Assembly: GCA_037126765.1 (NCBI GenBank)
Contig: JBBCBC010000025.1
Span: 15,742,175 to 15,806,174 of the forward strand
Source of the DNA: Stenogyne calaminthoides
Taxonomy: Eukaryota > Streptophyta > Magnoliopsida > Lamiales > Lamiaceae
Length of the DNA stretch: 64,000 nucleotides
Direction: 5' to 3'
Position numbers and translations under genes: made by a program. Each line of letters begins with the position of its first letter. Positions within the stretch are counted from its first letter, which is position 1. The notes beneath the pieces were generated by a model, which ran no database searches, was not told where the DNA came from, and saw only the letters and a list, made by a program, of their open reading frames with translations. Positions 10,290-22,469 of the stretch are shown here, piece by piece.

Positions 10290-10450
10290 AAACTAATTCG
10301 ATGAGGCATATTTGCGTGTATTTATCTCACGCGATGAGGCGGAACATAATTTTGACATTGATGCTTTAACACCGAGAGGGGGATGTGTAATTTGTCTTTA
10401 AGTTGTCTTTCATTCTATACATGAGATCGTATCATATAAATTTTTGTCAT
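10290..10450. repeat. Dispersed repeat with GAGAC/GTCTC-type inverted ends
   Basis: Segment running from TATCTCACGCGATGAGGCG to ATGAGATCGTATCATATAAA. It is similar in order and spacing to 39290-39430, 41885-42030 and 42845-42975 (phrases GACATT(A/G)A, TTTAACA, ATGAGA(C/T)CG, ATATGAATTTTTGT). Confidence 0.5.
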
Positions 10451-10800
10451 CAACGAATTGCATCGATTGGTATATATTTTAAAGTATTAATTATTTTTTA
10501 AATAATATTAATTCTTTTTAATTAAAAATATAAATAATTTTAGTTGAATATATATTAGCTTTTTACTAATCAATAGTTATTCCGTATTAATTGTTCTTTT
10601 AGAGTATGTTTTCAACTATTACAATGTAGTGAGAAGTACTTTTAAAAGCTAAAAACTTATGAAAGGAAGCTTTAAAAATAAGTCTTTTTAACATTTTGTA
10701 ATGAATTTGCAAACACTCCCTTTAAATAATATTAATTATTTTTATTGAATATTATTACATGTACATTGTTTGCACATTGCAACTTGTCGACCTAAATATT

Positions 10801-12096
10801 GGTTAAGTCTCATATACACTAGGTGCACAGATCTAAGATCCGTGCACTCGCCCCACCCTTACCCGCCTAAGTCAAATACGGATCATATATAAATACAAAA
10901 ATAAGATTTTCTTAATTTATTTTCTATATGGTCATATACAAACTCCTCTCTCTCCACCTCCCTCCTCGCGGGCAAATGGTTTCGAATATGCTACCATCTT
11001 GAGAAAGGGGTGGAATAGTGAAAGTCCAAAACAACAAGCATGGTATATCATAATATTATGGTGGATCATAGAAAACCATAGCTTCACTTAACCGGTAGCG
11101 TTTTCCCTCAGTACCAGCATACACCTTCTCTGCACCACCACTACCTCCGCCGTGGATCGCTACTTCTCCGCCCCATTCACCCCCTGCACCACCGCCAACA
11201 AACCTCAGATTCGTGCAACATTTTCCCAATCCGAATCGTGCAGAGCGAGCTGCGATCTAAACCCTAGCGACACCAATTTCTTCGAATTAACCAATTTCAT
11301 CGCGAATCACGACCACAAGGGTTCGATTAATCCGTGGTCGACGAGGATTAAGCAGATTAAACACTCGATTGTCACTCGATTGTTTCAATGATAGGAAGTT
11401 GAGTGTTTCAGTGATAGAATGTTGTGTGTTTCTGTTATAGGTAGTTGCACGTTTATGTTATAGGTAGTTGCATGTTTTTATTATAGGTAGTTGCATGTTT
11501 CTGTTATAGGTAGTTGCATGTTTTTCTTATAGGAAGTTGCACGCTTTTGTTATAGGTAGTTGCACGCTTCTTTTATAGGTAGTTGCACGATTCTATTATA
11601 GGTAGTTGCACGTTTCAATTATAAGTAGTCACACGTTTTGGTTATATGTAGTTGCACGATTCTGTTATAAATAGTTGCACGGTTTGGTTATAGAAAGTTG
11701 CACGTTTCACTGATAGTAAATTTCATGTTTATGTTATTGGTAGTAGAATATTTCAGTTATAAGTAGTTGAATGCTTTGTTAACAGGTGATTGCACATTTC
11801 TTTTATAGAAAGTTGCACGTTTATAAAATGTAAAAAAAAAGAAAGAAAATAAAATAAAAGAAGCAGGTCAGTATTAAATTAAGCCCATAAAAGAAAAACT
11901 AGAAAAAAACATGAATGGGATTTGAACCTTGTATCTTATCTTATAGAAATAAATGAGCATAACCAATGGGGCATATGAGTTGTGCAAAGTTCGGTATACT
12001 CATTTATATGAGGACTGCAGGTGCTCGTGACCAGTTCTAAATGAGTCATTCATTTGTATGAGTGCACGGTGCACTTGGGTGCACAGGAGATCTACT
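10801..12096. mobile_element. Pack-MULE-like non-autonomous element
   Basis: A 1296-base element bounded by a perfect 10-base duplication CCTAAATATT (10791-10800 and 12097-12106), the length typical of Mutator-like elements. Terminal inverted sequences are imperfect but visible: left AAGTCTCATATACACTAGGT, right (reverse complement) AGATCTCCTGTGCACCCAAG. The interior has a GC-rich, gene-like segment (about 11110-11390) and then a minisatellite (11391-11825). No transposase is present. The GC-rich part can be read as a short coding stretch at 11152-11391 (MDRYFSAPFTPCTT...), which I do not recognise; it may be captured host sequence. The element ends about 400 bases before the start codon of the downstream gene. 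Confidence 0.75.
11391..11825 (+). repeat. Minisatellite, about 19 units of 23 bases
   Basis: Tandem units close to ATAGGTAGTTGCACGTTTCT plus about three bases. I count 19 units, the middle ones most alike and the outer ones more diverged. It lies inside the Pack-MULE-like element. The unit's TTGCAC/TTGCAT theme recurs in the interiors of other GTGCAC-family elements here. Confidence 0.85.
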
Positions 12097-12106
12097 CCTA
12101 AATATT

Positions 12107-12501
12107 ACTCTTATTTTTTTATTTTTTTTTCTGAAAATCAACATATAATTTCTTGCCCAACTTGTGTGCATTCGGCTTGATTCCATTTCATTTCCGGATT
12201 AAGCAGGTTTTTATTTTTCCCAATTAGTTGGCAAAGTTTTGTAAATAATTATTTAATGAACAATGAAGATACAAACTCCATGTAATATTAAATGCACAAA
12301 ATCATCACCGCAGTCCCCGCCCCCTGAGACTTCAATGCTTCTTCACTTCACCCCATCACTGTCTTCCTTTTTTTTTTTTTACTCAATCACTCTCCATTTT
12401 CTCGCTACCTAATTTCTTCGCCTTCTCGTATACGCTAATTTTTTTCTCTCTCTATCCTCATTGTGTAATTTGAATCGTATCTATCGCCTCGGCATTTCAC
12501 T
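12107..12501 (+). promoter_or_regulatory. Presumed promoter and 5' leader of the acyl-activating enzyme gene
   Basis: The space between the Pack-MULE target duplication and the start codon. From about 12300 the sequence is C/T-rich (CCGCCCCCTGAG, a T run, CTCTCTCTATCCTC), typical of plant leader sequence. No TATA box was placed with confidence. The proximal promoter is therefore short or partly supplied by transposon DNA. Confidence 0.4.
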
Positions 12502-15500
12502 ATGTTGACTTTGAATTCATGGTCTATATCAAGTTCTTGCGATTCGAGGCTTGCTCTGAATTATGCGCTGTTTAACCACCGTAGATTGATCGATTCGGTG
12601 TTGTTGTGCAACAAACGCGGTGCATTTGCTGTTCCTAAAAGTCGAAATTTCCGAGTTTGCTGCGAATCGCAGGTAATTTTTGGGGCTAATTGTTTGAGAT
12701 GTGTATATTTTTGTTTGTATTTGAACAACTTTGTGATTTTGGTGCTGTACTTGAGAATTTGCCGTTTGTTTGTTGATGTTGAGCTGATTCTTCACTTGCT
12801 GTTTCAAGTGGTCACTGTGATTCATGGGAATTGTTTAATGTGGATTTGGAATTTTTTAGTTCCTTTTTTTGTTAATTTCTTTTTGTGTCTTTTGTGTGAG
12901 AATTGGTTGATCTATGTCAATATTTGATGAGCCATTTGTGATTGAAGTTGTCTGATGATATATTTCTCAACTATTAGTTATTTTCTTTCATGTGGATGTT
13001 ACAGAGAAGATATGTGTAAGTTCAGTTGAAGTTGGTTATGCAACTTAAAATACGAGTTTCTTGGTTGTTTGTATAAATAAGATATAAGTCGATAAGAACA
13101 TAGGTGCTTTAAGGTGGAGTATATCATTGGGTGTTAATATTTATGTAAGCATTTACATTTACACAAAAGGGTATTTTTCTTCATTAAATCTGCCAAACAC
13201 AAGGACAAATATTTATTGATGGAAAAATTGCAATACGAAATAAAAAAAATTGCAGTACGATATGACTCATCCCCATATGATACTATTGAATAGGACAATG
13301 CAAAATGGGACTAGCACTAGCTCTAGAAAAAGAATATATACATGGTATATCTAATATTAAACCTGTAAAACTTTGTTAATTAGCCTAGTCTTTCATTAGC
13401 TTCAGCTAAACAGTAGTTCGTGGCATACAGTAACAACCCTTGTTAAAACTTTATCAACTGGGATCATTTTCGAACCCTACCAAGATTTACCTTGATAATT
13501 TAATGTTCTTTTATCTTCAAATATTTACATGTGAAAGTACAAGTACTATTGACATTAGAATGTCAAAAACATAAAATAACAATAAAAAGCACTTAAAATT
13601 TCAGACATGTGCACTGGATGAATATCTGGTTGCACAGAGAGAAGTCTGGATAAAAATGTGATATTTGAAAATTTATTTGTGAGAGCTATAGCAACACTTT
13701 TAATTTTTTACTTTGACACAAAGTCACAGATAAATTAAGTTGTTCAAATACCCTTTGAGGAATTTGATTGCCCTTATCTATATTTGTCCTTTCTTCCCAA
13801 CAAATCTATCGTGCATCCAAATAAGGTGGTTTTAGCGACCCCGGTGCAGCTTGTCTTTTACCAGTAATACAAAAGAGAAGAAAGAGAGAAATGCATATAT
13901 GAAGCAACATTTTCTAATGCATGCACAAGCCAAAAGTAATGAGCTTTTGCTCCTTAACATTTTAATTATTTTGTAAATACTGTTTACTATTAACTCTATT
14001 ATATTTCCTGACCTTTCCTGACCTTAAGAAAGCTGGTTTGGAAAGGATGAGTGACATTAAAGAAAAGAGTAAAAGGTGGACTTTGCAGAATCATAATTTC
14101 TACCTAAATATGTAATGAATCAGTGAGATCTTTTTTAGCATGTGACATGAATTTAAATGATATGGAATGATATGTTAGTTAAACTCAGCCGCTTATATTA
14201 CGTTCGGCATATTATTCTGTCTACAGCTACCTAATATACTGACCACCATATCTAAAGAAGACTAATTTGATAAATGCAGTCTGAAACAATTTTTATTTAG
14301 GCAAAAAGATATGGTGAGACAAGCAATGCAGTGGGGTTTATTATTATTATTTTATCACTCCTGCTTCTGTTTACAAATGATCTTGTAATTGGAAATATCT
14401 GCAATGAACATAAAACAATTAAAAAAATGGCAAATACCAGATGCACCGTGCAAGTCAAGAGCATTTTTTTAAATGGTATTAGTTGTTTTAGTGATAGGTA
14501 TTAGTTGGGTAATATTAGTTGTTTTCTCTGAACTGCATTAGTTATTTCTAGTGAACAGTATTAGCTGTGCATCAGTTGCACAGTTAAACTGGTGCACTCA
14601 AGTGTTAATATTAAATTATATAATAACTTTTGTCAATTGTTTCTGAAGACAAAAGAAGTACAGATCAGAAAATACTCTCCTATTCTGGAAAGTGAAATAC
14701 CATCAGGAAACGGGATTGTACCTTCTAATGAGTGGAAAACTGTTCCTGATATTTGGAGAACTTCTGCGGAAAAATTTGGTGATCGCATAGCATTGGTGGA
14801 CCCCTATCACGACCCTCCTACAAATATGACTTATAAACAGGTTAGTTTTAATATACATTCTATCAACTTTATATTTCATGTGTATTTATTTATTATCAAG
14901 TTCTGATATTCATCACTTCTGTGTTCCACTAATATAGTACTTATGAAGATGACTTCCTGATAGCATTTTTCTATAGAGTGCCACTACTCACACCCCATTA
15001 AAATTTAAAAATGAATCTACATTACTATACACACCCCATTTCAGGACTGTTCTACCCACGCCCCCATCCCTTCAAAACAAAGAATATAAGTCTTCCCTCC
15101 CCCTCCCCTCTCCTCCCCTCCCTCAGTACCGTTTCTTTCTACCCTCCCTCTCTGCATGTTTCTTCTCTTTCAAAGAAAGATCACCTCAGACTTTGATTGA
15201 ACAAGATTGTCGGTACATTCGCTTGAACGAGCACCATGTATATAATTAGAGGGTTCAAAGGAAACAAGACTCTACACTTTGATTCTTGCTATATATGTTT
15301 ATTTTCAAGTTTCAAGGGTTTTAAGTATATTAATAAACTTGAATTTGTGTTGATATGTTGATATGATTTGAAGTATTATTGAAGTATATAAAGCATATGA
15401 AAACGTTTTATTGGAGTTTATGACATTTTTTTGTCACCATCTCTATTATTTGCTGTATGCTCTCGTACTCTTTAATATTTTAGTTTTTTCCGAATGATCT

Positions 15501-18500
15501 TACATAATTGGTTTCCATTCAGTATTCTCTCTTCGTCCTGTTTCGGATCAGTTTCATCTCAGTAATTTTTTCTTTTTTAATATGTATCAGCTAGAGCAAG
15601 AAATTTTGAACTTCTGTGAGGGTTTAAGAACTACCGGATTAAAACCAGAGGAAAAGCTTGCGCTCTTTGCAGATAATTCGTGCCGGTGGCTTGTTGCCGA
15701 TCAAGGTATGCATCATCGGCTCATGTTACTCTCTTGGAAACTCACATAAGAGAATTGATTTATAAAAAATTCTCCTCCGCATTTAGATTCTGTATGTATG
15801 TTCGATTAAAAATCATATGAAAAGTACGAAGGTCTTCCCGACATATATCTTTATCTATTAGCTATGTGTGTAATGAGCGGAGTCGAGCCGAGTAGTGTCA
15901 AAGCTCGAACTTGACTTGATTAGATAACTCATAGCTGATAGCTCGAAACACGACTCAAAATCGGTTGAGCTCAATTCTTTTGAACTTGAGCTATATTCGA
16001 TAACTTACATTGCATTAATTAAATATTTTTATATTAATTATAATTAGAGTATATTTGTAAATAATTTTCTTATAAGGGGTAAAATAGTAAAATTATGTGA
16101 CCTGGATTACGCTCGATTAGCTCGCGAGCCTGTCGAGCCTAGTACTGCTGAGCTTGGACTTGGGAACTACTTGAGTAGCTCGAGCTCGGCCCGATTAAAT
16201 TCGAGTCAATTTCGAGCTTTTTCCGAGTTTAGCACGAGTAGCTCGCGAGCCAGCTCGACTAATTACACCCCCACTATTAGTAAAATAATTCTCTGCTAAT
16301 TTTGACAATATTTGGCCCGTATTTTATGCCATTAGTGACTCCATTTGACCATTTGCATATTTTTTATATCATTGACGTGAACGTATTTAAGTGCAGAGCA
16401 GGAAAAAGCACAAATTCCTATTAAATTGGGTTGTAGGGCAACAGGTTTCTTTCCATTACTTGACTTTGCTTTGGTTGAAATAACAATCTGTGCATTTTTA
16501 AGCACTTTGCTGCAGCTATATAGGTTCCCCTCTTGGATAATTCCTTAACATATTGGTCTTATTCCTAATTGGTGAATAGAATAGTCAATATTCTTGGGGC
16601 CGTTCTCACTAAAACTCATATCAATTCCTTCATCAAGTTTTTATTACTACATTAAACTGGACGATGGAATACCTTGATATCTATAATTCTCTCAAACTTT
16701 TTTCTTGAAATTTATATCCCCTCGTAAAAATGAATGTGAAAGTATAGTTTGGATTTGAGAAAACCTTATACTTTTTGACTAAACTCTTTCTTTAATTTGT
16801 TATCCTAAGGTATTATGGCCACTGGTGCAATTAATGTTGTCAGAGGTACAAGATCATCTGTTGAAGAACTTATACAGATATACAAACACTCTGAAAGGTT
16901 AGACCAATTCTGATTTAAAGAAAAAAAACCCAATAAAGAAGTCACTAGCTTGAACGATTTATTAAAATATTCTTAAAGAATTAATATAACTGTTGTTATA
17001 TAAGGATGCACATGCGTTGCAAGATTCTTTTGATCATTAGAGACTAGGCTCTGTTGTTACAGCTGAGCGAGCTCTTGGAACACATTGTGTTTAAAATTCC
17101 TATATGCATTGCTATTGGTAACTATATACTCCCTCCGTCCCACAAAGAGAGTCATACGTCTTTGAGTTTTACATGAATTAATAAAACATCATTTATTGTG
17201 TTTGAAATTCTGGATTTTACATATTAAGTTCCTGATATACCCTTATTTATTGAGTACAAAAATATAATGATAAAAAAAAGGTGTAGTCTCAAAAACTCTT
17301 AATACCAGAAATTAAATACTCACAAATTTCCTATTTTTAATGTTCAACAATCCAAAAGAAGCGACACAATGAAAATGAAATGTTGTTTGTTTAGCACCTC
17401 AATTTTTGTTAGCACCAATCTTGAATTTTTTATGCGCTACAAATGAAAGCCACAAATGAATGGTGTCATTCTGATTGAACTTTTCAGAAACAATTGGAAA
17501 TTTGTAAAAATACAAGTGAAAAAAAAAAAATGGCAGTAATGCTTTTTTTATTCTTTGTTAAGTACAAGTATTTCTTGGAGAATGGCATTAAAAAGTAATC
17601 ACTTGAGTAACTAATAGGGAGCAATATATGAACATGATTATTCCCAATTAAAGTTCTTGGAATTGAAAAGGAGTGTCATCTCACACAATATAATAAAGAA
17701 TTCATTTAAAATAATAAACATGTTTAATCCCAATATATATTAAATAGGGATATTTTAAACAATTTAAACACTTTTATTATAGAAATGACTATAATTTGGG
17801 ACTCACAAGAAAGGAAAACATGACTATCTTTGTGGAATGGGAGGGAGTATCATTTTGTTTATGTGGTGGATATTATTAACTAGCATACATTGCAATTTTC
17901 TGTTGCAGTAGTATTATATATGGAAACTTGTCTATTAATTTCCTGCATGTTTTCTTGGTCTAAACTTCTAGCTTTTTGTTCTATAATTGCAGTGTTGCAC
18001 TAGTGCTGGATGATCCTGTAATGTACAATCGGATTGTAGAAACCTTCTGCTCTCAAACTTCAGTGAGGTTTATTGTTTTGCTATGGGGACAGAAACCAAG
18101 CACAATAAGTGAAACTGCAGCAGAAGTTCCTATTTATACTTATAAGGAGATAATAGATTTGGGTTACGAAAGTCGTGAAGCTTTTCGTCATTCTGAAGAT
18201 GCTAGTGAGTCCCTTTTAATTGCTATTGTATTGTCTCATTTAATTATGTTATTTCAGCAAAATAGTTATGCTTGACTTATCCAATAACCTTTTGATCATA
18301 CTATAGAACTGCTGCTAAAGTTTCTACCAATTGATTTGTCATGCATAGTAAAGTAGTGGATTAAGACTATATTTATCCATAGCAGTTCTAGAAAGTGGAT
18401 AGATCATCATTTGGTGTTTCAAAAGAATTAATCACAACTTATAGATTAAGTGCATAATGCATCAACATATCCCCAAACTTATAACTATCGTTTCAATAGG

Positions 18501-21500
18501 TTCTTAAATTATTTTTTTGTCTCAAAAAGCCCTTTAATTTATGAAATTTTATTTCATGAGTTCCCTTGGGACGAAAATTGTCCGGACTTTTTCGATTTAT
18601 CTCTTATAGGTCCCGTTAAATAGCATGTACTACCTCCGTCCCACAAAGATATCCATGATTTCCTTTTTGCTGTGCCCCAAATTATAGTCATTTTTATACT
18701 AAAGTGTGCAAAATTGTTTAAAACACCCCTATTTAATGACCCAAATTTGTAGTCATTTTTTTTTGTATTCAATTAATAACGTCAGGAACTTTACTGGTGA
18801 TATCCAAAATTTCAAGCACAATAGATGACATTTTATTGGTCTGTGTTAAGCTCTAAACATGACTATCTTTGTGGGACGGAGGGAGTATGTTAATTTATTA
18901 ATATACAGATGTTTTTTGTGCAAATTGTTTTAACCCCATACTTCAGGTGATGGGTACATGCATGATTTTCGGAAAATACTTCTGTAAATAAAGCTGATGT
19001 ATATTATTTAATGGGACCATTAAGGTTAATTGAGAAAAACTGTCAAATATTGTCTTGACTCTCGAGAGAGCTCGTGAAATAAAATTACGATACTTAAGAG
19101 ACTTTTTAAAACAAAAAATAGCCGAAATAAAAATTGATAGTTTAGGGGCCTATTGAAAAAAAAATTGATAGTTTAGGGACCTTTGATGCATTATGCCTGG
19201 ATTAAATGTGCACTAAAGAAATTACTTCGCTTCTGTGGTCTTTAAATTATATTTTTCTTGTTATTTATTCTTTAGGATAGAGTGGTATATTATCGTGAAA
19301 TGATTCATGCCCTTTCTAGGTTGGGATAAGAATGGATGAAGTTAATCTAGACTTAGCATGTGAATTAGTTGCTTGCCTCTGTTAGCGTCTTAGTTTACAT
19401 TAGTCACCAATTGACCATCATTGGTTGGGGTAACATTAATTTCAGGGGAACAATATATATATAAAACTATAAGTTCTGATGATATTGCTACACTGGTTTA
19501 TACAAGTGGCACCACTGGGAATCCTAAAGGTGTTATGCTCACTCACAAGAATCTGCTGCACCAGGTTCGATGTTTTCTGCTATTAAATTTCAGCTTAGCT
19601 AAGTTCATATATCTTGATCTGGTTAAAGGTGCTCTTTCGGATTACCCTTCTAATTGAAAACTTGGCGAATGTAATTTCCTATGTGGCAGCAAAGAATTGA
19701 ATTGTGCAAATAGGTTTTTGAAGTTCTAATGAATAAACTTAGCTAAGTAAAGGTGATTTTTCATCTAAAAGCGTACACCCTTTTAGAGGACAGGAGTTCC
19801 CCTTAAATTGTAGTCCATGTGTTTTTCAGAGAAGTTTCTATATCTCCCTGAGATTAAGTACTTCTTCTTATCTAGATTTTATTTGAGAATGTAAAATCAC
19901 TTTACCTGAAAATTTTAATTTTAATTTTATTTGATGCTTAAAAAATGCTGCCAAATCTCAGATGTCAGGTTAGTCTTTTAGTACTTCATACTGAATAGTT
20001 AATTGTCCTTGTAGGCTTATACTGAAACTTCATATTTTTATGACATTGTGCAACACTACATGGACTAGAGACATGCCAAATTTAGTTGAGTTTGAGTATT
20101 ATTTCATCATAAAAATCTTGATGAAATTCAGGTTTCAGATGGTTAAGAGTGTTTCGGTTTCATGTTCAGATGTTGTGTGTATTATTTTTGGGAGATAAGG
20201 CAAAGGCTTATGTAAACCATTTTTACTATGGAACTGGTTTGCATTCTGTGTGTATTTTGAACAGTATTAGCTGTTTCAATAAAAGGTAGTATTAGTTTGA
20301 TAGTATTAGTTGTTTCATTAAATAGTATTAGTTGTATTTCTATAAAGTTATAGTTACAAATCAGTTGCACGGTAAAACTGTTTTACATAAGACCAACTCG
20401 TTGGATAATTAAAGAACTATCCTTGAGATTTAGGCTGGTTACAAAGAAAACCTCACTGAAGTGTTCTCCCTTGCAAATTGCACCAATTTAGAGGTTCCTT
20501 GAGATTTAGGCTGTTTTGCAGGAAGAACTTCATCCCTATTATTTATTAGGTGCCTGATGTATCATCCTGATCAGACCATCTAACGAGATATTTGATTGTT
20601 CTCCATAGATTGAAAGCTTATGGGACATTGTGCCAGCAGTCCCTGGGGATAGATTTCTGAGCATGCTGCCACCGTGGCATGCATATGAACGAGCTTGCGA
20701 ATATTTCATATTTACCCATGGAATTGAGCATGTATACACCACGGTCAAGTACCTAAAGGTATACTATTTTCTTCAATTAATGTGATATTGATGTTGTCTG
20801 ATATGCATAGGGCGTCCAAATTTCAAAGCATCAAATAGTTTTGCTGATTACATTAAGTTTACTCATTTTGGTTTTAACGCATAACATTCATATAGTTTTA
20901 ACTAGATCAATTCAATTTGATTATAGGAAGATTTGCGCCGTTATCAGCCTCATTATGTTATTTCTGTCCCTTTAGTATATGAGACGCTTTACAGGTAAAT
21001 CTGTTTCTGTCATTTCAACTCAAGTCTCATTCTTTATTATAGATGATTATATTTGTCTTATGTACTGCAGTGGGATTCAGAAACAGATCAGAACAAGTTC
21101 TGCTGCTCGTAAACTTGTTGCCCTTCTTTTCTTAAAGATCAGTTTTTCATACATGGAGGCAAGAAGAATTTATGAGGTAGTAACTTTCTGAACTGGTGAT
21201 GTTACTTTCTTGAGCTTGTTGCAAGTAACTAGATATTCTCTTGCATCATTTTGATATTCACAGATTAATTCAATGGCTGGATTACCATCAATAAATGAAA
21301 TGTCATGAATATCATACTCTTAACTGGCAGTTCTGCAAAAGATTTAGATATGGCATGGAATTGCTCTTTCCTATGCTGGTTTATCTTACATTAGATGCTT
21401 TAGCACAATGTCTTTGAAAAAATGCCCATATCGCCCCATAAACATGCTTCCAATTGGGTGATCAAAATAGTTGGAGGTTGAGATGCTTAATTCATCCACT

Positions 21501-22414
21501 TTCACTAATGATGTGAATCTTGAAAATAAAAAATTAAATGTCATTGGACCAATACGAGCAATGAAAAGCATGTATATTCTTTCAAATAGTCCTCAGTGTT
21601 CCAAACTGTTTCAAGAGGTTACATTCATTTATCAATTGATTCTTAAAATTTTAAAACTGCAGTCTAATTTTGTGTTTTGTGCTTTATGAATTTGTTGTCT
21701 TTTCCTAGGGGAAATGTTTGACCAGAAATCTTGAACAACCGTCCCACCTTTCTGCAGTTTTTGACTGTTTGTGGTCAAGGTTCGTTGCTTCAATATTGTG
21801 GCCACTACATATATTGGCAAAGAAAATTGTCTACAGTAAGATTCAATCTGCTATTGGAATTTCAAAGGTATGTCTTGGATGGAATTGTAAAATTGGTCCC
21901 GCATTTATTGCGTGTTGGCTATTTAAGTTTTAAAATTAATAAATTATACAACTTTAGCCCTATATTGATAAAGGTCCAGGATTTTTGTACGTGCTGAGCC
22001 ACCGAAATTCCATGTAGCAATGGGACTAATGACTTGACGTCGCTTACGAGGCATAATGAGACCCAACATATTAATTTCAATAAAAAAAAATCACAAATTA
22101 ATTAACATACTAAAAATTCTCAATATAGTACTATAATTGCATCTTTTAAATGTTAAAGGGATTTAATTGAGATAATTGATTCGAATGGGACTAAAAACGC
22201 CGGCACCCAATAAATGTGAGACCAAATTTCCAATTTACTTGTTTACATCGCATACTTGGCTTTTCAGACCCTTGCTCTATCCTATATAAGAAGATCGTAA
22301 AAATCCCTCTTGATGAGAAATTTTAATAAAAACTCGTTCAACAATTGCTAGGCTGGCGTAAGTGGAGGTGGCAGCTTGCCACCACATGTCGACAAGTTCT
22401 TCGAGGTTAGATCC

Positions 22415-22469
<55 letters not shown>

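Noticed and set aside
11391..11825. CRISPR-like array
   Set aside because: The 23-base units are adjacent with no spacers and lie in a plant transposon; it is a minisatellite.
18554..18772. Open frame spanning MULE and Stowaway sequence in intron 5
   Set aside because: It crosses transposon boundaries and lies in an intron with intact GT-AG borders; no domain.
21386..21689. Open frames in intron 9 of the acyl-activating enzyme gene
   Set aside because: The coding chain is continuous without them, and no family resemblance was seen.
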